From contig JARYHS010008074.1 of assembly GCA_031002005.1 (NCBI GenBank), positions 349,890,932 through 349,954,931 of the forward strand: 64,000 nt of DNA. Direction: 5' to 3'. A program made the position numbers and the translations under genes. Source of the DNA: Vandiemenella viatica (lineage: Eukaryota > Arthropoda > Insecta > Orthoptera > Morabidae). The notes beneath the pieces were generated by a model. The model was not told the origin of the DNA, searched no databases, and saw nothing but the letters and a program-made list of their open reading frames with translations. This document shows positions 46,592-59,699 of this stretch, in pieces (position 1 is the stretch's first letter; the number at the start of each line of letters is the position of its first letter).

Positions 46592-48829
46592 AATATATTC
46601 ATAGTCACGAGTGGTATCCAGATTAAATACGCTTATCTATACACTCTCAACTATTACAGATAACCACAACTGAATTTGTTGGGAATGTTTGTAGTATAAA
46701 TAATCCAGTAAAATAAGGTGAAAAAACAGGCAAACCTCGGAATGAAAGATAACAAGCTGTAAATTTGTATAAACCTTTGTTTTGATATTCTATAAGGTGG
46801 TTCAAAAGTCTCACAGAATATCGTGTACGCTAGTCAAGATGTTGAAAAGGTCAAAGGTCACAAAAACTTTTTTAAAAATAAATATCTCGTTTCATTTACT
46901 TTAAATATTATTTTGAGTTATAAGAAAAGTTATGGAGCATAAAATTGTCTAAAAATTACGTTTTAGACAATATTTCATAGATTTAACCCTCCTTGAGACA
47001 GAGCGTGGAGAGTGGGGAGCGCTTAGCCGCGCGGACGATAACGCTAATGTACAAAACGTTAACGGTAGAATCCCATAGCCAGTACGATTTATAAACGAAG
47101 TTATTTATTACAAATGTTCCAATTATGAATAAACTAATTATTTACTAATTAATAAATTGTATTTATGGTTATTATATTATTTATAAATCGTATGTTCGTT
47201 TAATAATATTAATAATAAGAAAAATTTTAAAAAATTGGCAAGAGTAATTTGGAGACACAAACGCATTTTATTAAAATGGTTAATCATTATTTTATGAAAA
47301 TCAGTGCGTTACTAGTTATTGCGACACATGCAAATAGAATAAAACTGCGGCAGAAGGAGACATTTGTTTCGCTAATTCGTGAAGTAGTTTGAACTTGAAA
47401 TGTACACCATTTTACGATAAACAGCATAAACGCTACACTAAAGAAGGACCTTATTACCAACATACACCAATCCTCTGTAAGGAAGCCAGGAATATTTCAG
47501 TTTCGCTAACCCACTGATTATTAACAAGTATTAAATCTATACTATTAAAAATCTGTAAGCAAGCTGCATGTGTCTCTTTATTTGAACGGGACCCGTGCAG
47601 AAACTATCTCAGAAATTTGGATGGTATTTTAGAATTTTTAGAGCTAACGTGCGGAAAAAGCTAATGACATATGTACGGAATGAAGGAGGAAATATTTAAA
47701 TGCATTTCTAGATGTGTTATTATAATATACGCATCACACTGTAGTTGAGATGTTCACTCCTTTCAGGAAAACTGACAATAACATCACAATCTCTCTCTCT
47801 TTTTGGGAGCATGTTTCGCTTCTTGACTTCAACTATTTATCTAATCTGTTATCGGAAATTTAAAGCATTATATTAACGGAATATTATCAAGCGTCATTAA
47901 TACATAATTTACTGTAAGCATAGTCGCCATGATTATTAATATCTTTGACAGTTACAGACGACACGTTTTTAAATTTCCGCTGACTGCCGTACAATATTAA
48001 TGAAAAACGCTAATGTGTAATATGGATGCAGAAATCAGTTTTTTCTCAAAGAAAGGTGCCTGCAATAAACGTTAACAGGTAACGGTACATATTTCTTACG
48101 TGCAAATATTCCGTAATAATATCGCACAATGATCGTGTGTACAAATTTTGGCTGCTGTTCAAAACACAGCTGGTAGAATAAATTCTTTTTATTAAATTAT
48201 CAACATACCCATAATTTTGTAAAGTTGTAGCTTTTATCGCCTTAAGAGTTTTAAACTGAGTTTTTGATGACAACAACGTGGAACCAATAAAATTAAAAAG
48301 TAACTACGAATTCTTAAACCTCATGCTACACCGCATAAATTATAAAACTAAATCTGTTTTATGCTTTAATAAAACGTATCTGGTGTCTTTCTGATCCAGG
48401 CTGCATTTAAACCTAACTATAAACTTCGTTAATATTTTCTATTCCAAAATTAAAGTTTCTATCACGCACGCATAAATACATTCATGGTATGGCTTACGAA
48501 TCTTGACCATCTGGGACTACTTACATGTGGTTGAAACTGTGGCATTAGTAATATGGCGTCATTGAAATGAAAGGAAATTAAAAATAATTCTTGGCTACAT
48601 TTAAAACCAACCACAAACTTCGACAATGTTTTAGTTCAAAAATCCTATGTCCATTAAAACATTAACTGTTTCGCGATCGAAACTTGATGCACTGGAACAA
48701 CTTATATGCAACTGAAATAATGAACTGTGTCACACACCTTCCTCAGGTCATAAATTTCGAGAAAAAGTGTACACGAAAGCAAAATGAAACATTGCCATGA
48801 CATTCATGAATCTCCAAGTTAATATTTGG
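46592..48829. other. No recognised gene
   Basis: Very AT-rich. CTATACTATTAAAAATCTGT near 47557 resembles the beginning of a common insect interspersed repeat, but the assignment is not secure. No domain is recognised. Confidence 0.4.
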
Positions 48830-49830
48830 TAATAGAATAAGAATTTCTAGACGTTTCTATCATAACAGTGGCGCCACAATTTGACCAAGGATTCTTATTG
48901 AACTTGACGAAACAAATCGAAATAAAAGAATAAATGTTTATTGATATCTGTCTTAGTTCACGACTGAAAAACGATGTGGTTAAGCTGATATGGAGCCCGA
49001 ACCAGAAGGGATTTGGCAGTGCTATATCTTTCAAATTTGCCACATCTGTTTTTGAGGAAATGTTTTTGTAGAAAAAAAGTATATATATACCTGAGACGTG
49101 GTGTGACAGGAAAGTTGCGATACGGCGCAGAATTAATGGTACAGAAATTTAACAATCTCTAATGGCATTACAAGTCGAAGATAGTATCTACTCTGTTACA
49201 ACGAATTTAAGAGCGCTGGCAAGTTTTCGAGATGTAAGCATGCGAATAAATTCCTCGGATGTATTTAGTAAAGCATATTCGTTGCTTAATAACAAGTATG
49301 CACCTATCCATATTTTGACTTATTTTACATGATTCATAGATATTTTGTGGTTTTAAGGTTTCTTTGACAGTTTAAGCTCACTTGATTTTTTAGCCGTAAT
49401 ACACTGGTTGTACCAGAAGAAAAATTTCCATTGGCGCCGCAATTTGATGATACATTTTTATATAATTCGATTAGACGTTTCCAAACTTCGCTTAGTTCTG
49501 GAGATATAGTAGGTGTTACATTGATTGTGTGGTTATGTCGAAATGTGGCCAGTATCAGAAGAAAAAATTCTGGGGCATCGCAATTTTACGATGTCTTCTT
49601 AAGGCGAGACATTTCGACATCTCGCTTAGTTCTAGCCATATCGTGTGTCAAAGGTTTTGGCAATTTGCTAAAATGCGACCAGGAGCATTCTTATGCAAGA
49701 ATATGAGACATTTAGTTTTAGAGATACGTTATGTCAAAGGCGATGTGATTAGGATGATGTGTGGCTTGGGAAAGAAGTGATATTTCCCTTTCTGCCATGA
49801 TTTTAGGAATATTTTGAATTAAGATATTTA
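48830..49830. repeat. Diverged tandem-like repeat, second locus
   Basis: Repeated units with CTCGCTTAGTTCT(G/A)G...GATAT...TGTCAAAGG and a (A)CCAG(AA)GAAAAA block near 48985, 49415, 49485, 49550, 49620 and 49730. They match the units at 24900-25260. No gene. Confidence 0.5.
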
Positions 49831-50564
49831 GAAACCTAGGTTAGATATCGAAAGATTTTGTTCTTTACTTCAATATTATATTTGGCGTGAGTAACATCAC
49901 TGGAGATGGTTGTTGTTCTGTACTATTAATTCTGTGCCGCACCATAAAATATCTGTCGCATCAGGTCTGAGTACGTTTCTTTTTACTTTTATATACATTT
50001 TTTCTAGAGCAGTGTGTATTAAAAAGCGGTTATGGCAAATTATAAAGCTATGGCACTTCCAATTACTCTTCTTTAAAAAACGCTGAATGGAGGAAGTAAC
50101 GCAAAAGAAAATTTCATCCAGTTTGGCCGCCAGTGAAAAGGAGTTTTTAAGCTCAACAATAAATTATTAAGTTAATCCTCCATAGAGAATGATAATAATA
50201 TAATCAGAATACATAATTTTGTAACCAGCCCTCAACCATTTTTCTTTTTCCTTTAAAAACTTTTTTTTTTGATGACGAGATTAAAAGGCCCAAGAGGTAA
50301 AGTTATCAATTAAACAGAACCACTTAAGAGACATAAAACTTTTGGGCTTTTTGCACTAACTACTGATTGTCTGGGAATTAACAAGTTTGCATTAAGGCTG
50401 TGATCCAACATGCACGTCATTTGTTATGTGTGGTTTAAACTTAGGTTTGTCAGAACGTAACGACAGTGATCAGCTCACATAGTTCATGAATTTTACGTAA
50501 ATAAGCAAGAGATAATGGGACTCTACAGAACTGGTACACCATAGCTGAGTTTGTTTAGTGACTG
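49831..50564. other. No recognised gene
   Basis: AT-rich spacer. Confidence 0.45.
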
Positions 50565-50690
50565 TCTATGAGGGAAATGCCGGGATGGTTCGTGTCCATG
50601 GCTAAATTACTTCCAATTTCTAGTCAGCCATCCGCTCCTGACTGACGACCTCGATGTCAGCGAACCGTAAAAACCGAACGAGAAAAAGAA
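50565..50690 (+). mobile_element. SINE 3' part, degraded
   Basis: GGGAAATGCCGGGATGGTTCG, CCATGGCTAAATTACTTCC and ACGACCTCGATGTCAGCGAA follow the SINE body and tail. Confidence 0.65.
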
Positions 50691-52428
50691 CATATTCTGA
50701 CAGCAGAAAGAATTTAAATAAAGATATGATGACGGCTAGTCAGAAAGAGAGTGTTTATTCTACCATTAATTCTCGATATGGTAATAAGCATCAACATTAC
50801 ATGCATAAATCAATTAATACAGTACGGTAGATAAAATGTAGTCCGGTAATATTAAAATGTGATGATAGCTTGAGGTCATGATCATAGAGTTTCACCTGTA
50901 CTATCGCAAATGATAAAATAAAAGATAGACGTCTCACTGGCGGGTATTTGAAACTAAAGAAAAAAAAAAAAAAAAAGAATCCACCGGACATATATCGCTA
51001 ACAGATTAAGTGTTTTTGCACTGGAATGAACTGGTAATTGACGTGAAAATGTCCATGCACGAATTATTCCCGTGCACTATCTGACAGAGCAGATACAAAG
51101 GACGAATTTCCGATTCACATAGCAACCACCATGGAAAAGTTGCAGAAATCGTAAGAACAATTCTGAAATTTTCCCATGTTTGCAGCGTTGTTCTGACAGT
51201 AACTTTTACCCATTTGTATCCAAAGTTTCGTGCAATACAATGGGCGTCGCAAGTAAATAGATTAATAAGTGGGTTACCTACAAGTATTTGTTTCCTACCT
51301 TGCTGACGCTGGAAACGGTATCCTGCGGCCTGGATTATTTCACCCTAGCGTCCACATTGCTTCAACTCTCGAGTTCCGTTGAGAGACACTGAACCCAGCA
51401 GACACTAGTAGTCTGTGTCGCTTGTCAACTGAAGACAGACGTCTTACACAACATCCCAGCACGTTGCAAACAATGCGTCGTTATCAGCTAAATTCTTAGT
51501 TACATACAACAGGTGGGCAAAGATAGGTACAACTTATATTGTGCTATCGATGCATTGAACATCATCATTTTGGCCATCGACACGCATAGTTTGTTTCTTT
51601 TTTTCTTTCTGGTCTTATGTTCTGTTATTTCAAAATTTTGAAGCAGAAACATAACATGTCTCAACTCTATGTCACTCAAGCTCTTTAGTATGTAATCAAT
51701 ACGTACTGTACATAATTGACGTCAAAGTAGTTAACACCCATAACGGGGGAGTGACATAACTGCATGGTCAGAGGTATTGCGAACATTAGATTCTCTACTA
51801 CATCATCCGATATTATGTCATTTCTTTGCTCTTTGTGTATTCAAATCACGAATCACTCATGTCTAGTCCGATAATTTTTTTTTACTTTATTTATAGATAC
51901 CATGTTTTAATATGCAATATTTACGTATTTTTCAACTTACAGATTTAAAGAGAATGTCTGCTGGCCTATGAGAGATTTTCCTGTTAATATTAACAGCCAA
52001 TTTCATCTGCGTGAGCCATGCGTTGAACCGGTCGCTGGTTCGTGGCCGGCCTATAGCACGGTCGCTTTTAGATAAGAGTATTGTGTTCTCTTTCTTGTGA
52101 ATACTATTTTTTTTAAAAAAATCTTAATGTTGGAAAATGAAAAAAAATCTTTATTTAGTCGTCTGTGAGTAGAATATCAAACAGATTAAATTTTGTATTT
52201 CTATTTTACAATTCTTTATTCAAATCCTTTTTTAAAAAAACTTTTGTTTCTAACTCCATTAAAAATTAACAAACATGTATGGAATTTCCCTTAATACGTA
52301 TATCTCAAAAATCAAATTTTTTAGTGATTTTAATGACGATCGTGCTAGTGAAAGTGATAACGACTAATGATATTATCTGAAGTCAATAAGTAGCGAAATG
52401 ATTGCAACTTTCATATAAGATTACCTTG
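50691..52428. other. No recognised gene
   Basis: An A tract lies at about 50958-50976. Otherwise only short open frames. Confidence 0.45.
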
Positions 52429-52640
52429 TGGCGTGGTGGGTGAGCGTTAACGCTCTGTCCTCGCATTCATGATGACATGGGTTTGGATCCCACCCAGATT
52501 TGGGTTTTACATAGTTCCTTGGAATTATTTCAGGTGAATTCCTAGATGGTTCCTTAAAAAAGGACATGGTCGAATCCCTTACCGTTCCTTGCCAGCAGTC
52601 TTTTCCCGCCTCTAATGACCTCAACAAGTCTTAAGAAATG
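52429..52640 (+). mobile_element. tRNA-derived SINE
   Basis: Head GGCGTGGTGGGTGAGCGTTA with box A, a degraded box B (GGGTTTGGATCCC), body and the tail CCCGCCTCTAATGACCTC. Confidence 0.85.
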
Positions 52641-53191
52641 CGCTATCACTACTGCAGCAATATATTTCAGCTATCTCAGAAATTAAAACTACTGCGTTGT
52701 TGTACTCCGTTTAACCGCTATAGCACAAAGTAGGTCATCGTGCGCACCATGTCGATTCATTTGAATTCATAAAAAATTAACCAGAAAATTTTATTGGTTT
52801 CTTCCAGTGAATGTTCGTTAAATTGTAAACAGTTTGTTTTGTAAAAATATTTAAGTGCATGTACTGGTATGTATGGCTCATTTTCTATTAATTTGTACGT
52901 GGCTAGTGATTAACTGAAATCTGTACGGAATGTACCAGTACCTGGATAACCGATCAACGCTCGGCATCTTTCAGTTTCTGTTCAGTATATAAAATTTAAT
53001 CGAATTTCTTGGAGAGTACACCGGCTCGCATCGTCAGAAAGTTAACCAAACTAATGACTGCCGAGTGTCGGACGACATGCGGTGTCGTTTGAACTCACTT
53101 CAATCGAGTTAGCGACAGCGATAAAAAAAAAGTGTCGGTGCGGTGACGGTGCGGGCTCGGTGCGGTGACAGTGCGTGTTCGGTGCGGCCTA
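52641..53191. other. No recognised gene
   Basis: Contains GTACCTGGATAACCGATCAA at about 52938, shared with 24590, and a GGTGCGGTGAC(A/G)GTGCG short repeat at 53137-53185. Confidence 0.4.
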
Positions 53192-53325
53192 GTGTGCCCG
53201 ACCTTTATTTGGGTTTTCGATGGTTTTCCCAAATAACTCCAGTCGAATGCCGGGATGGTTCCTTTAAAAGCCCATAGTTCTTTCCCGCCTCGAATGACCT
53301 CGATGTCGGTTTACCGTAAAAGTGA
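53192..53325 (+). mobile_element. SINE body and tail
   Basis: TTTGGGTTTTCGATGGTTTT, AATGCCGGGATGGTTCCTTT and CCCGCCTCGAATGACCTCGA match the family. The head is missing. Confidence 0.75.
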
Positions 53326-53904
53326 ATTGGGGATTGCAGCTAGGGTGACCACATGTACTTTATTATAGAGTACTGTAATTTATTTTGCGTAGGCGTACTT
53401 TATATTCTACGAAAGCAATAAAGTACGTTAAAATACTTTAGTTTGCCTGACTCCTGTTTTCATGTCACTGTTTGATAGCTTATGAAAAAATCCTAAAAAA
53501 TAAAAAAATCTTCCAAGCACCAACTACTGAAACAGATTGAAGTTAACTATTTGAATATACGAAAAATTGATGTATTCGTATGTAGAAATATAAAGCTGTT
53601 TGTTTAAGAACGTCTTGAATTACTGTTGCAGCACGTATAGGCTATGTCATATACAAAACATGAATAATACTTGAACCACTGTAAAACAGTAATGGGCTGT
53701 TTATTGCAGGAACAATTCACCCTTGATTATAGAAGTTCAGACAATAGGAATTGCAAATTTCACATCTATCCTAAACCTTAAGAAACAGAAAATGCTACAG
53801 AATCTAATGAACCAGAAATTACTGTTTTGTTTCTGAAGTATATAAAAAAAATATTGTATTCATTCGGCGGTATTTTATTTTATTTTAGTTCCATTAAAAT
53901 TTTA
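53326..53904. other. No recognised gene
   Basis: AT-rich. TACTTTAT-type short repeats occur near 53355-53445. Confidence 0.4.
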
Positions 53905-55790
53905 TTTTTTAACCGACTTCAGAAAAAGGAGGAGGTTCTCAATTCGTTCATTGATATTTTCGCCAATTTTGAACCGATTTAAATGATTTTTTTTATTTGA
54001 TTTTTTTATTGGATAGGGTGTACCTCCAAAGTGGTCCCATACGAATTTCATTGAGAGACCACCCCTTTTACCCCTGTACACTACTAAATTTTTATACAAA
54101 CCCACATTTTTTATCCGATTTCGATGGAACTTGGGACATGTATAGTCAATAATAAAGAGAAAAATACTGTCAACTTTTGGTTTGTAAAAACTGAACCCCT
54201 TTTCCCCTATCCACCCCCTTAATTTTTGTTAATATTCTTTATACAAAGGTGCAGTCGACACCATTTAATTGATTTCCATTGAAGTTGCAATTACATGTAA
54301 TTTTTCAAGGAGAAGGTTTCTGACCAAAATAAAAAACCGCCCCATCTCTCCATTTATACCCCTCAATTTTATACAAACCTACATTTGTTATATGATTTTG
54401 ATTGATCTTTGCACAAGTATACTTTAAAATAAAGAGAAAAATCCTGTCAACATTTGGCCTACCAAAGCCCAACCCCTCTCCCTCCTTCCATCCCTTAATT
54501 TTTGTCAATGTTCTTTATAAAAAGTTACAGTTGACACCGTTCGACCGATTACCATGAAAGTTGGCGCTTATATCTGTTTTTTTCACGAAGAAGGTTTCTG
54601 ACCAAAATATCCAAAATCCATTAAACCGCTTAATGTTTATACAAACCCACAGTTTTTATCCGGTTTAGATAGAACTTAGCACACTTTTATTATAAAACAA
54701 ACAGAAAAATAATGTCAACTTTTGGTTTCCAAAAACTGAATCCCTCTCCCCGTTTCCACCCCCCTCGATTTTTGTCAATTTTCTTTTTAAAAAGCTACAG
54801 TTGACACCATTTGACAGATCTTTATGAAAGTTGGCTCATATTTGTATTTTTATGGAGAAGATTTCTGATCAAAAAACCACCCTAGCTCTCCTTTTACACC
54901 CCTTAATTTTTGTACAAACCTAGATTTTAATCCGATTTCGCTGGAACTTCGCTTGCGTATACTTTAAAACAAAGAGAAAAAGAAAAATACTGTCCACATT
55001 ACTTTCACAAAAACGCATACTCTATCCCCGTTTCTACCCCTTTAATTACTGTCAATATTCTTTATATAAAGTTACATTTTCTATCTGATATTGAAGGAAG
55101 TATTCACATATCTGCTTCAAACCAAACAGAAAAATACTGTCTACATTTTGTTTAGAGAAGGCAAACCCGTCTCCCCGTCTTTCCATCCCCTTAATCTATA
55201 CAAAGCTACAGTTTCTATCCGATTCTAAAGGAAATTTGCACACGTATACTTTAAAATATACAGAACAATTGTGTTTAAATTTGGTTGCAGAAGCCATACC
55301 CCTCTTCCCTTCTTCCCCCATCCCTCCTAATTTCCAATTTTCTTTATAGGTACCCACAGTTTTTATCAGATTTCGATAGAACATTGCACATGTATACTTA
55401 AAAATAAAGAGAAACGTAGTGTCTACATTCTGTTTACAAAACCCAACCGCTCACTTCCTTACACCATTTTATTTTTGCAAATGTTCTTTACACAAAGCTA
55501 CAGTTTTTATCCGGTTTCGGTGGAACTTTGCACATGTATACTTTAAAACAAAGAGAAAAATACTGATCACACTATCTTTACAAAAACCAAACTACTCTTC
55601 GCCTCTTAATTGTTTTTTATACATACCTACAGTTTTTATTTGATATAAACAGAAATTTACACACGTATACTTTAAATCAATCAGAAAAGACACTCTACAT
55701 TTGGTATAAAAAACCCAATCCCTCTTTCCCTTTACCCCCACCCCTTTTAATTTCCAATGTTATTTACAAAACACCACAGTTATAAATCCC
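53905..55790. repeat. Two-phase tandem array
   Basis: Starts with ACCGACTTCAGAAAAAGGAG, a motif I associate with insect interspersed repeats. The anchor TTTATCCGATTTCG(A)TGGAACTT recurs near 54108, 54388, 54654 and 54928 (spacing about 266-280), then near 55079, 55211, 55363, 55504 and 55634 (spacing about 130-152). In the first part each period holds two related half units (one with CAGTTGACACCATTTGAC); in the second only one type repeats. Confidence 0.85.
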
Positions 55791-56289
55791 ATTATAATTA
55801 ATTAAGCTATTTTTATGTAATGACAGAATATTCATAAAATAAATGTGTCCTAATGTCGCAACATGTGCCTCAGATTTCAACTTGGAACCCAAGTTTTCAC
55901 GTTGTGAAAACCAATTAAAAACCTATATTTTCTGTGTGATGCCGGAACAAACAGGTATATTCCAGAGACTGATTTGTGTATGTGGTATGTTTTGATGTCC
56001 AAGTGTTACATGGTTTGATTATCGAGCTACAGCTTAAACTAATGTTATGATTATGTCGAAACACAGGCTGGACCAAAATGTAGCCTGACATTCCTTAACA
56101 CAGCATCCAATTCACCTCGTTCTGGAAGTTGTTGGGGTATATAAAGACAGGATTTTTATTATTATTATTATTTTAAAGCAAGCGCTTTAACCACTGAGCT
56201 ACCACGAAGTTCGCAAAATGAGAACTGCAGCGGCATATTTAAAATAAAAAACAATGTACTTATAATACCACTAAAAATTTAAAAATAAA
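55791..56289. other. No recognised gene; tRNA-like head fragment
   Basis: At about 56175-56210 on the minus strand, GTGGTAGCTCAGTGGTTAAA looks like a tRNA box A, probably a SINE head. An (ATT)n tract lies at 56155-56175. Confidence 0.45.
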
Positions 56290-56981
56290 ATAATTGTTTA
56301 AAAAACATAAAAACCGCCCTCAAAAAAGCACACTAAATTAATTTTATACCTTGCTTAGAAAAAATAAATCTAATTGCACAATATTTTACATTACTGTTAT
56401 TGAAACTTTTACATTGATTAGTTATTTTTGGAGTCAGTGCCAGCCAAAGAAAAAAAAAAGATAAAAACAATAATGAATAACAATAATACATAAAAATCAT
56501 GTTACTACTCACCTACAATTAATGTTAGAAACAAAACTGAAACATACAGATGATACGCCGATATTATTCTAACTGTAAAGCGATTGCTGCATGATGTAGC
56601 CTGCCAACTGACACTGTAGAGCCAGAGATATGCCTGGACGACCAACGAGGCCAAGCCACTGAGTAAAATACTGTCTAATTTATTTCCCTAAACTGTCTCC
56701 CGCAATAACAATATCTGCCTCACTACATGCTGTAAATTATTCGGAATATTTGTTCGTACTCCCCGTTTCGCCTCGAACACCAAATAAGTTCAGTAATTCG
56801 ATCTTCGCGATGTGACAGCTGGCACCGACACCAAAAATAACTATTAATGTAAAAATTTCAATAACAGAAATGTAAAATATTGTCCATTTAGATGTCTTTC
56901 TTCTAAGCAAGGTATAAAATTGTTTTAAAATTTTTAGTGTGCTTTCTTTGAAGGCGGTTTTTGTGTTTTTTAAACAATTAT
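56290..56981. mobile_element. Foldback-like element with about 160-bp inverted repeats
   Basis: 56290-56444 pairs with 56817-56981 in reverse complement (for example AATTGTTTAAAAAACATAAA against its mirror, and GTGCCAGC at the inner ends), leaving a 372-bp spacer. There is no coding capacity. The TSD is not clear. Confidence 0.75.
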
Positions 56982-58699
56982 ATCATTTCCCTTTATAAAG
57001 AAGTAAAGAGAAATTATTGTAAGCTTTGATTTTGCGATGAAACATACAAGTAAATTAAACTTGCAGACTGGTGTGATAGTGTTTTAGCGCAGAGATCACA
57101 ATGGAAAGCAGCAGTTTAAATCGGAAATAATCGATACATGCCCATAAGCGACAGGAGTCGATTCAGTACTGTAAATGGGGAGAGAGTCTAAGTGTAACTT
57201 AGAGTGTGATTTGTTCCATAACATTGAATGATAATTGTCTAGCGAGTAGATAGAATGCAGCGCAGAATGTATTTCGTCGAAGATTTACAAATCTCGTTTG
57301 TCGAATGCCGTAGCAGTGGTTGGAATACGTACAAAATCGTTGAAAATCTATTGTTTTACTTAGAACTAACAGTTGATCCTCGTATCGAAATGTCACATAC
57401 TTATAGTGATATATACCAATCGAAATGGTTTGTACTAGTTCTGGGTTAATTGCAGATTCACCTATTCGTATTCCAGTTGGCCAAATTAGTTCTCAATGAT
57501 GTGGGATAGCTGTAAATGTCTATGACCCATAAATCCCTGGAATAGAAGAGAGTGTAAGTGAGGGGAAAGATGGGCACACGCAGAAATATTCGAACATTGA
57601 CTTTCATTTTCTCAGTTTCACCTAGATAATAAATTTATTTTACCCTGTTAGAGTGATGTATATGTACATGCTGATATAATCACCATGTAGATACAAATTC
57701 AGATTTGACTATCATTATGATCTTTAATATCTTATTTTTTATATTTTTACTTATGTAACTAATACCAATAAAACTTTTAATACATAGCACTTGCGATCGG
57801 TGGGAACAGTATTAAAACATTATTAGTTTGGAAATATGCTAAGTACTCTCATCAATAAAGGAATTGTCTGGATTTCTGTCATAATATGTTGTCTAGGGAA
57901 CAACCAATAAGAAATTTCAAGGTATGCCTTCTTCTTATAAATTTATTTTTGGCTGATTTTTTCACATTTGCAGCTGTAAATACATTTGTATTGATTTCGG
58001 TTTTACGTAATTAAGTCCACCTGATGGTGCCATCTGGTAATGAGGATGTGATAAGACGGTAAAATCATCATTAGAGTTTCACGAGTGACTTATTGCGAAT
58101 AGATTGAATCTGCGATTAGACAATAATGATTTCAAAAGTGTCATCATACATTTATATACGTTATTAATGAAGCTTAATAGGAAATTTCTTATTGATTTAT
58201 TTATGATGCTGACGGTCTCGCGTGAGAGCCTGTCCGAATCTCTCCCAGAGATAACTGTCCGCTTTACGCCGACTTCACTTTCCGGTTCTGTTTTCTTCCG
58301 TTTGGTGTTCCACCAAAACCCGTTAGTAGCGGCATAAGAGGATTTCGCGGGCTGCGCGCATGCGGTCTTCAACGCACGTGAACTGAGACCAGTCGGCAGT
58401 GAGCCTCTCCGTATCTCTACCAGGAAGGATCCAACCTAAGTGTGGTATGGATCTTCGTTAGTTATCCTTCGCCGGCTCTAATGGCGAATCTGTCGGGAAG
58501 CGTTAAACCCTCCCATTCAATCTAGAAGCTACTTCTCCAAATGAGAGCCATGCAACCTTTGTAGTCGACACGTTGCCGCACATTTTGCCCTCTGTATAAA
58601 TCGATGAGCGTTCCGGAAGATTTTGGAACTTCAACCACTTCTGAGACAATTGACTAACTTCAAGAAATGATCATAAAGACCGTCCCATAACAATTCACA
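56982..58699. other. No recognised gene
   Basis: AT-rich to about 58200, then moderately GC-rich to about 58500. Open frames are short and unrecognised. Confidence 0.4.
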
Positions 58700-58990
58700 C
58701 TATCGCTTGAAAACTTTGTATAGTTTATGCAACATGTCAGTGAGTTTTAACGGAAAAACTAACCATACATCCAATCGGGGCAAAGTTTGTTCCGCGTCTA
58801 TTGACAAGTTATCAAAAGCAGCTGTGCATTGATATAAGCACCGAACTGAAAGAATTTGTTACCAACTATGAAACCTTTTGTCGACAATCATTACCGGTGA
58901 TGAAAGCTGGATCTACGGCTACGAGCTGGAAATGAAATATCAATCATCAATGTGGAACAGTCCCAAGTAGCCAAGACTAAAGATTCGATG
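58700..58990 (+). pseudogene. mariner transposase fragment (first Asp region)
   Basis: Recognisable pieces in different frames: GAKFVPRLLT, then STELKEFVTNYE, then TIITGDESWIYGYELEMKYQ followed by SSMWNSPK and a stop. TGDESW(V/I)YGYD holds the first catalytic Asp of mariner transposases. The later catalytic residues are not found downstream. Confidence 0.75.
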
Positions 58991-59542
58991 TTTTTTTGTT
59001 GTATGCCATTATTTATTCCTATCAGTTTCAATATCTTATTTTCTTAAATAACAGAAGCAGTTACCTTTTTTGGCATATAGCCACCTCGGATAAAGGAACT
59101 TTTTTGTAGAGATAATTATTTACCTCAAATAAGAGAAGCTGGTTCATATTGTTTCGTGGTAAATTACTCGCAGAAGTAGTGTTCCTGTTTTTACTTATCG
59201 AATTAAGGTTATTAATAAAGAAACAAACAGTTGTAGACTTGCCAGGAGCCAGAAATCTTTGTAGCCAAAGAAACGGAATAAAGATGAACGGCTGAACGTG
59301 TTAACTTCACCACTCTTTTACACGTGCTATAGTGAAGGATGAGTGAGACAGGTGCGATAAAAAATATAAATACTGTAGGACATATCTCGGTGTTTTTAAT
59401 GTAGGTTCTTCAGTTCTCTTCCAGAACTACGTAAACGTTTTCGGCTAATAGATGTCCTGATGTACCAGATTTGAAACTGTTCATTTCTGGAATGTGGTTT
59501 GTGGCATATCAGTGGAATATGTGGTTACTACAGATAAGCTTA
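58991..59542. other. No recognised gene
   Basis: Spacer between the mariner fragment and the hAT element. Confidence 0.45.
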
Positions 59543-59699
59543 GTTGCAGACAGGGGCGTACCAACCAGATATGGCGCCTAGGGCAAGCATCGAAGTTGCG
59601 CCCTTTTGTAAATTATCTAAATATAAAACAAACAGATACACTAAATAAAATAATCATAAATCTTACAGAATACTTTTATCTTCTGTTTTAGATCAAAAT

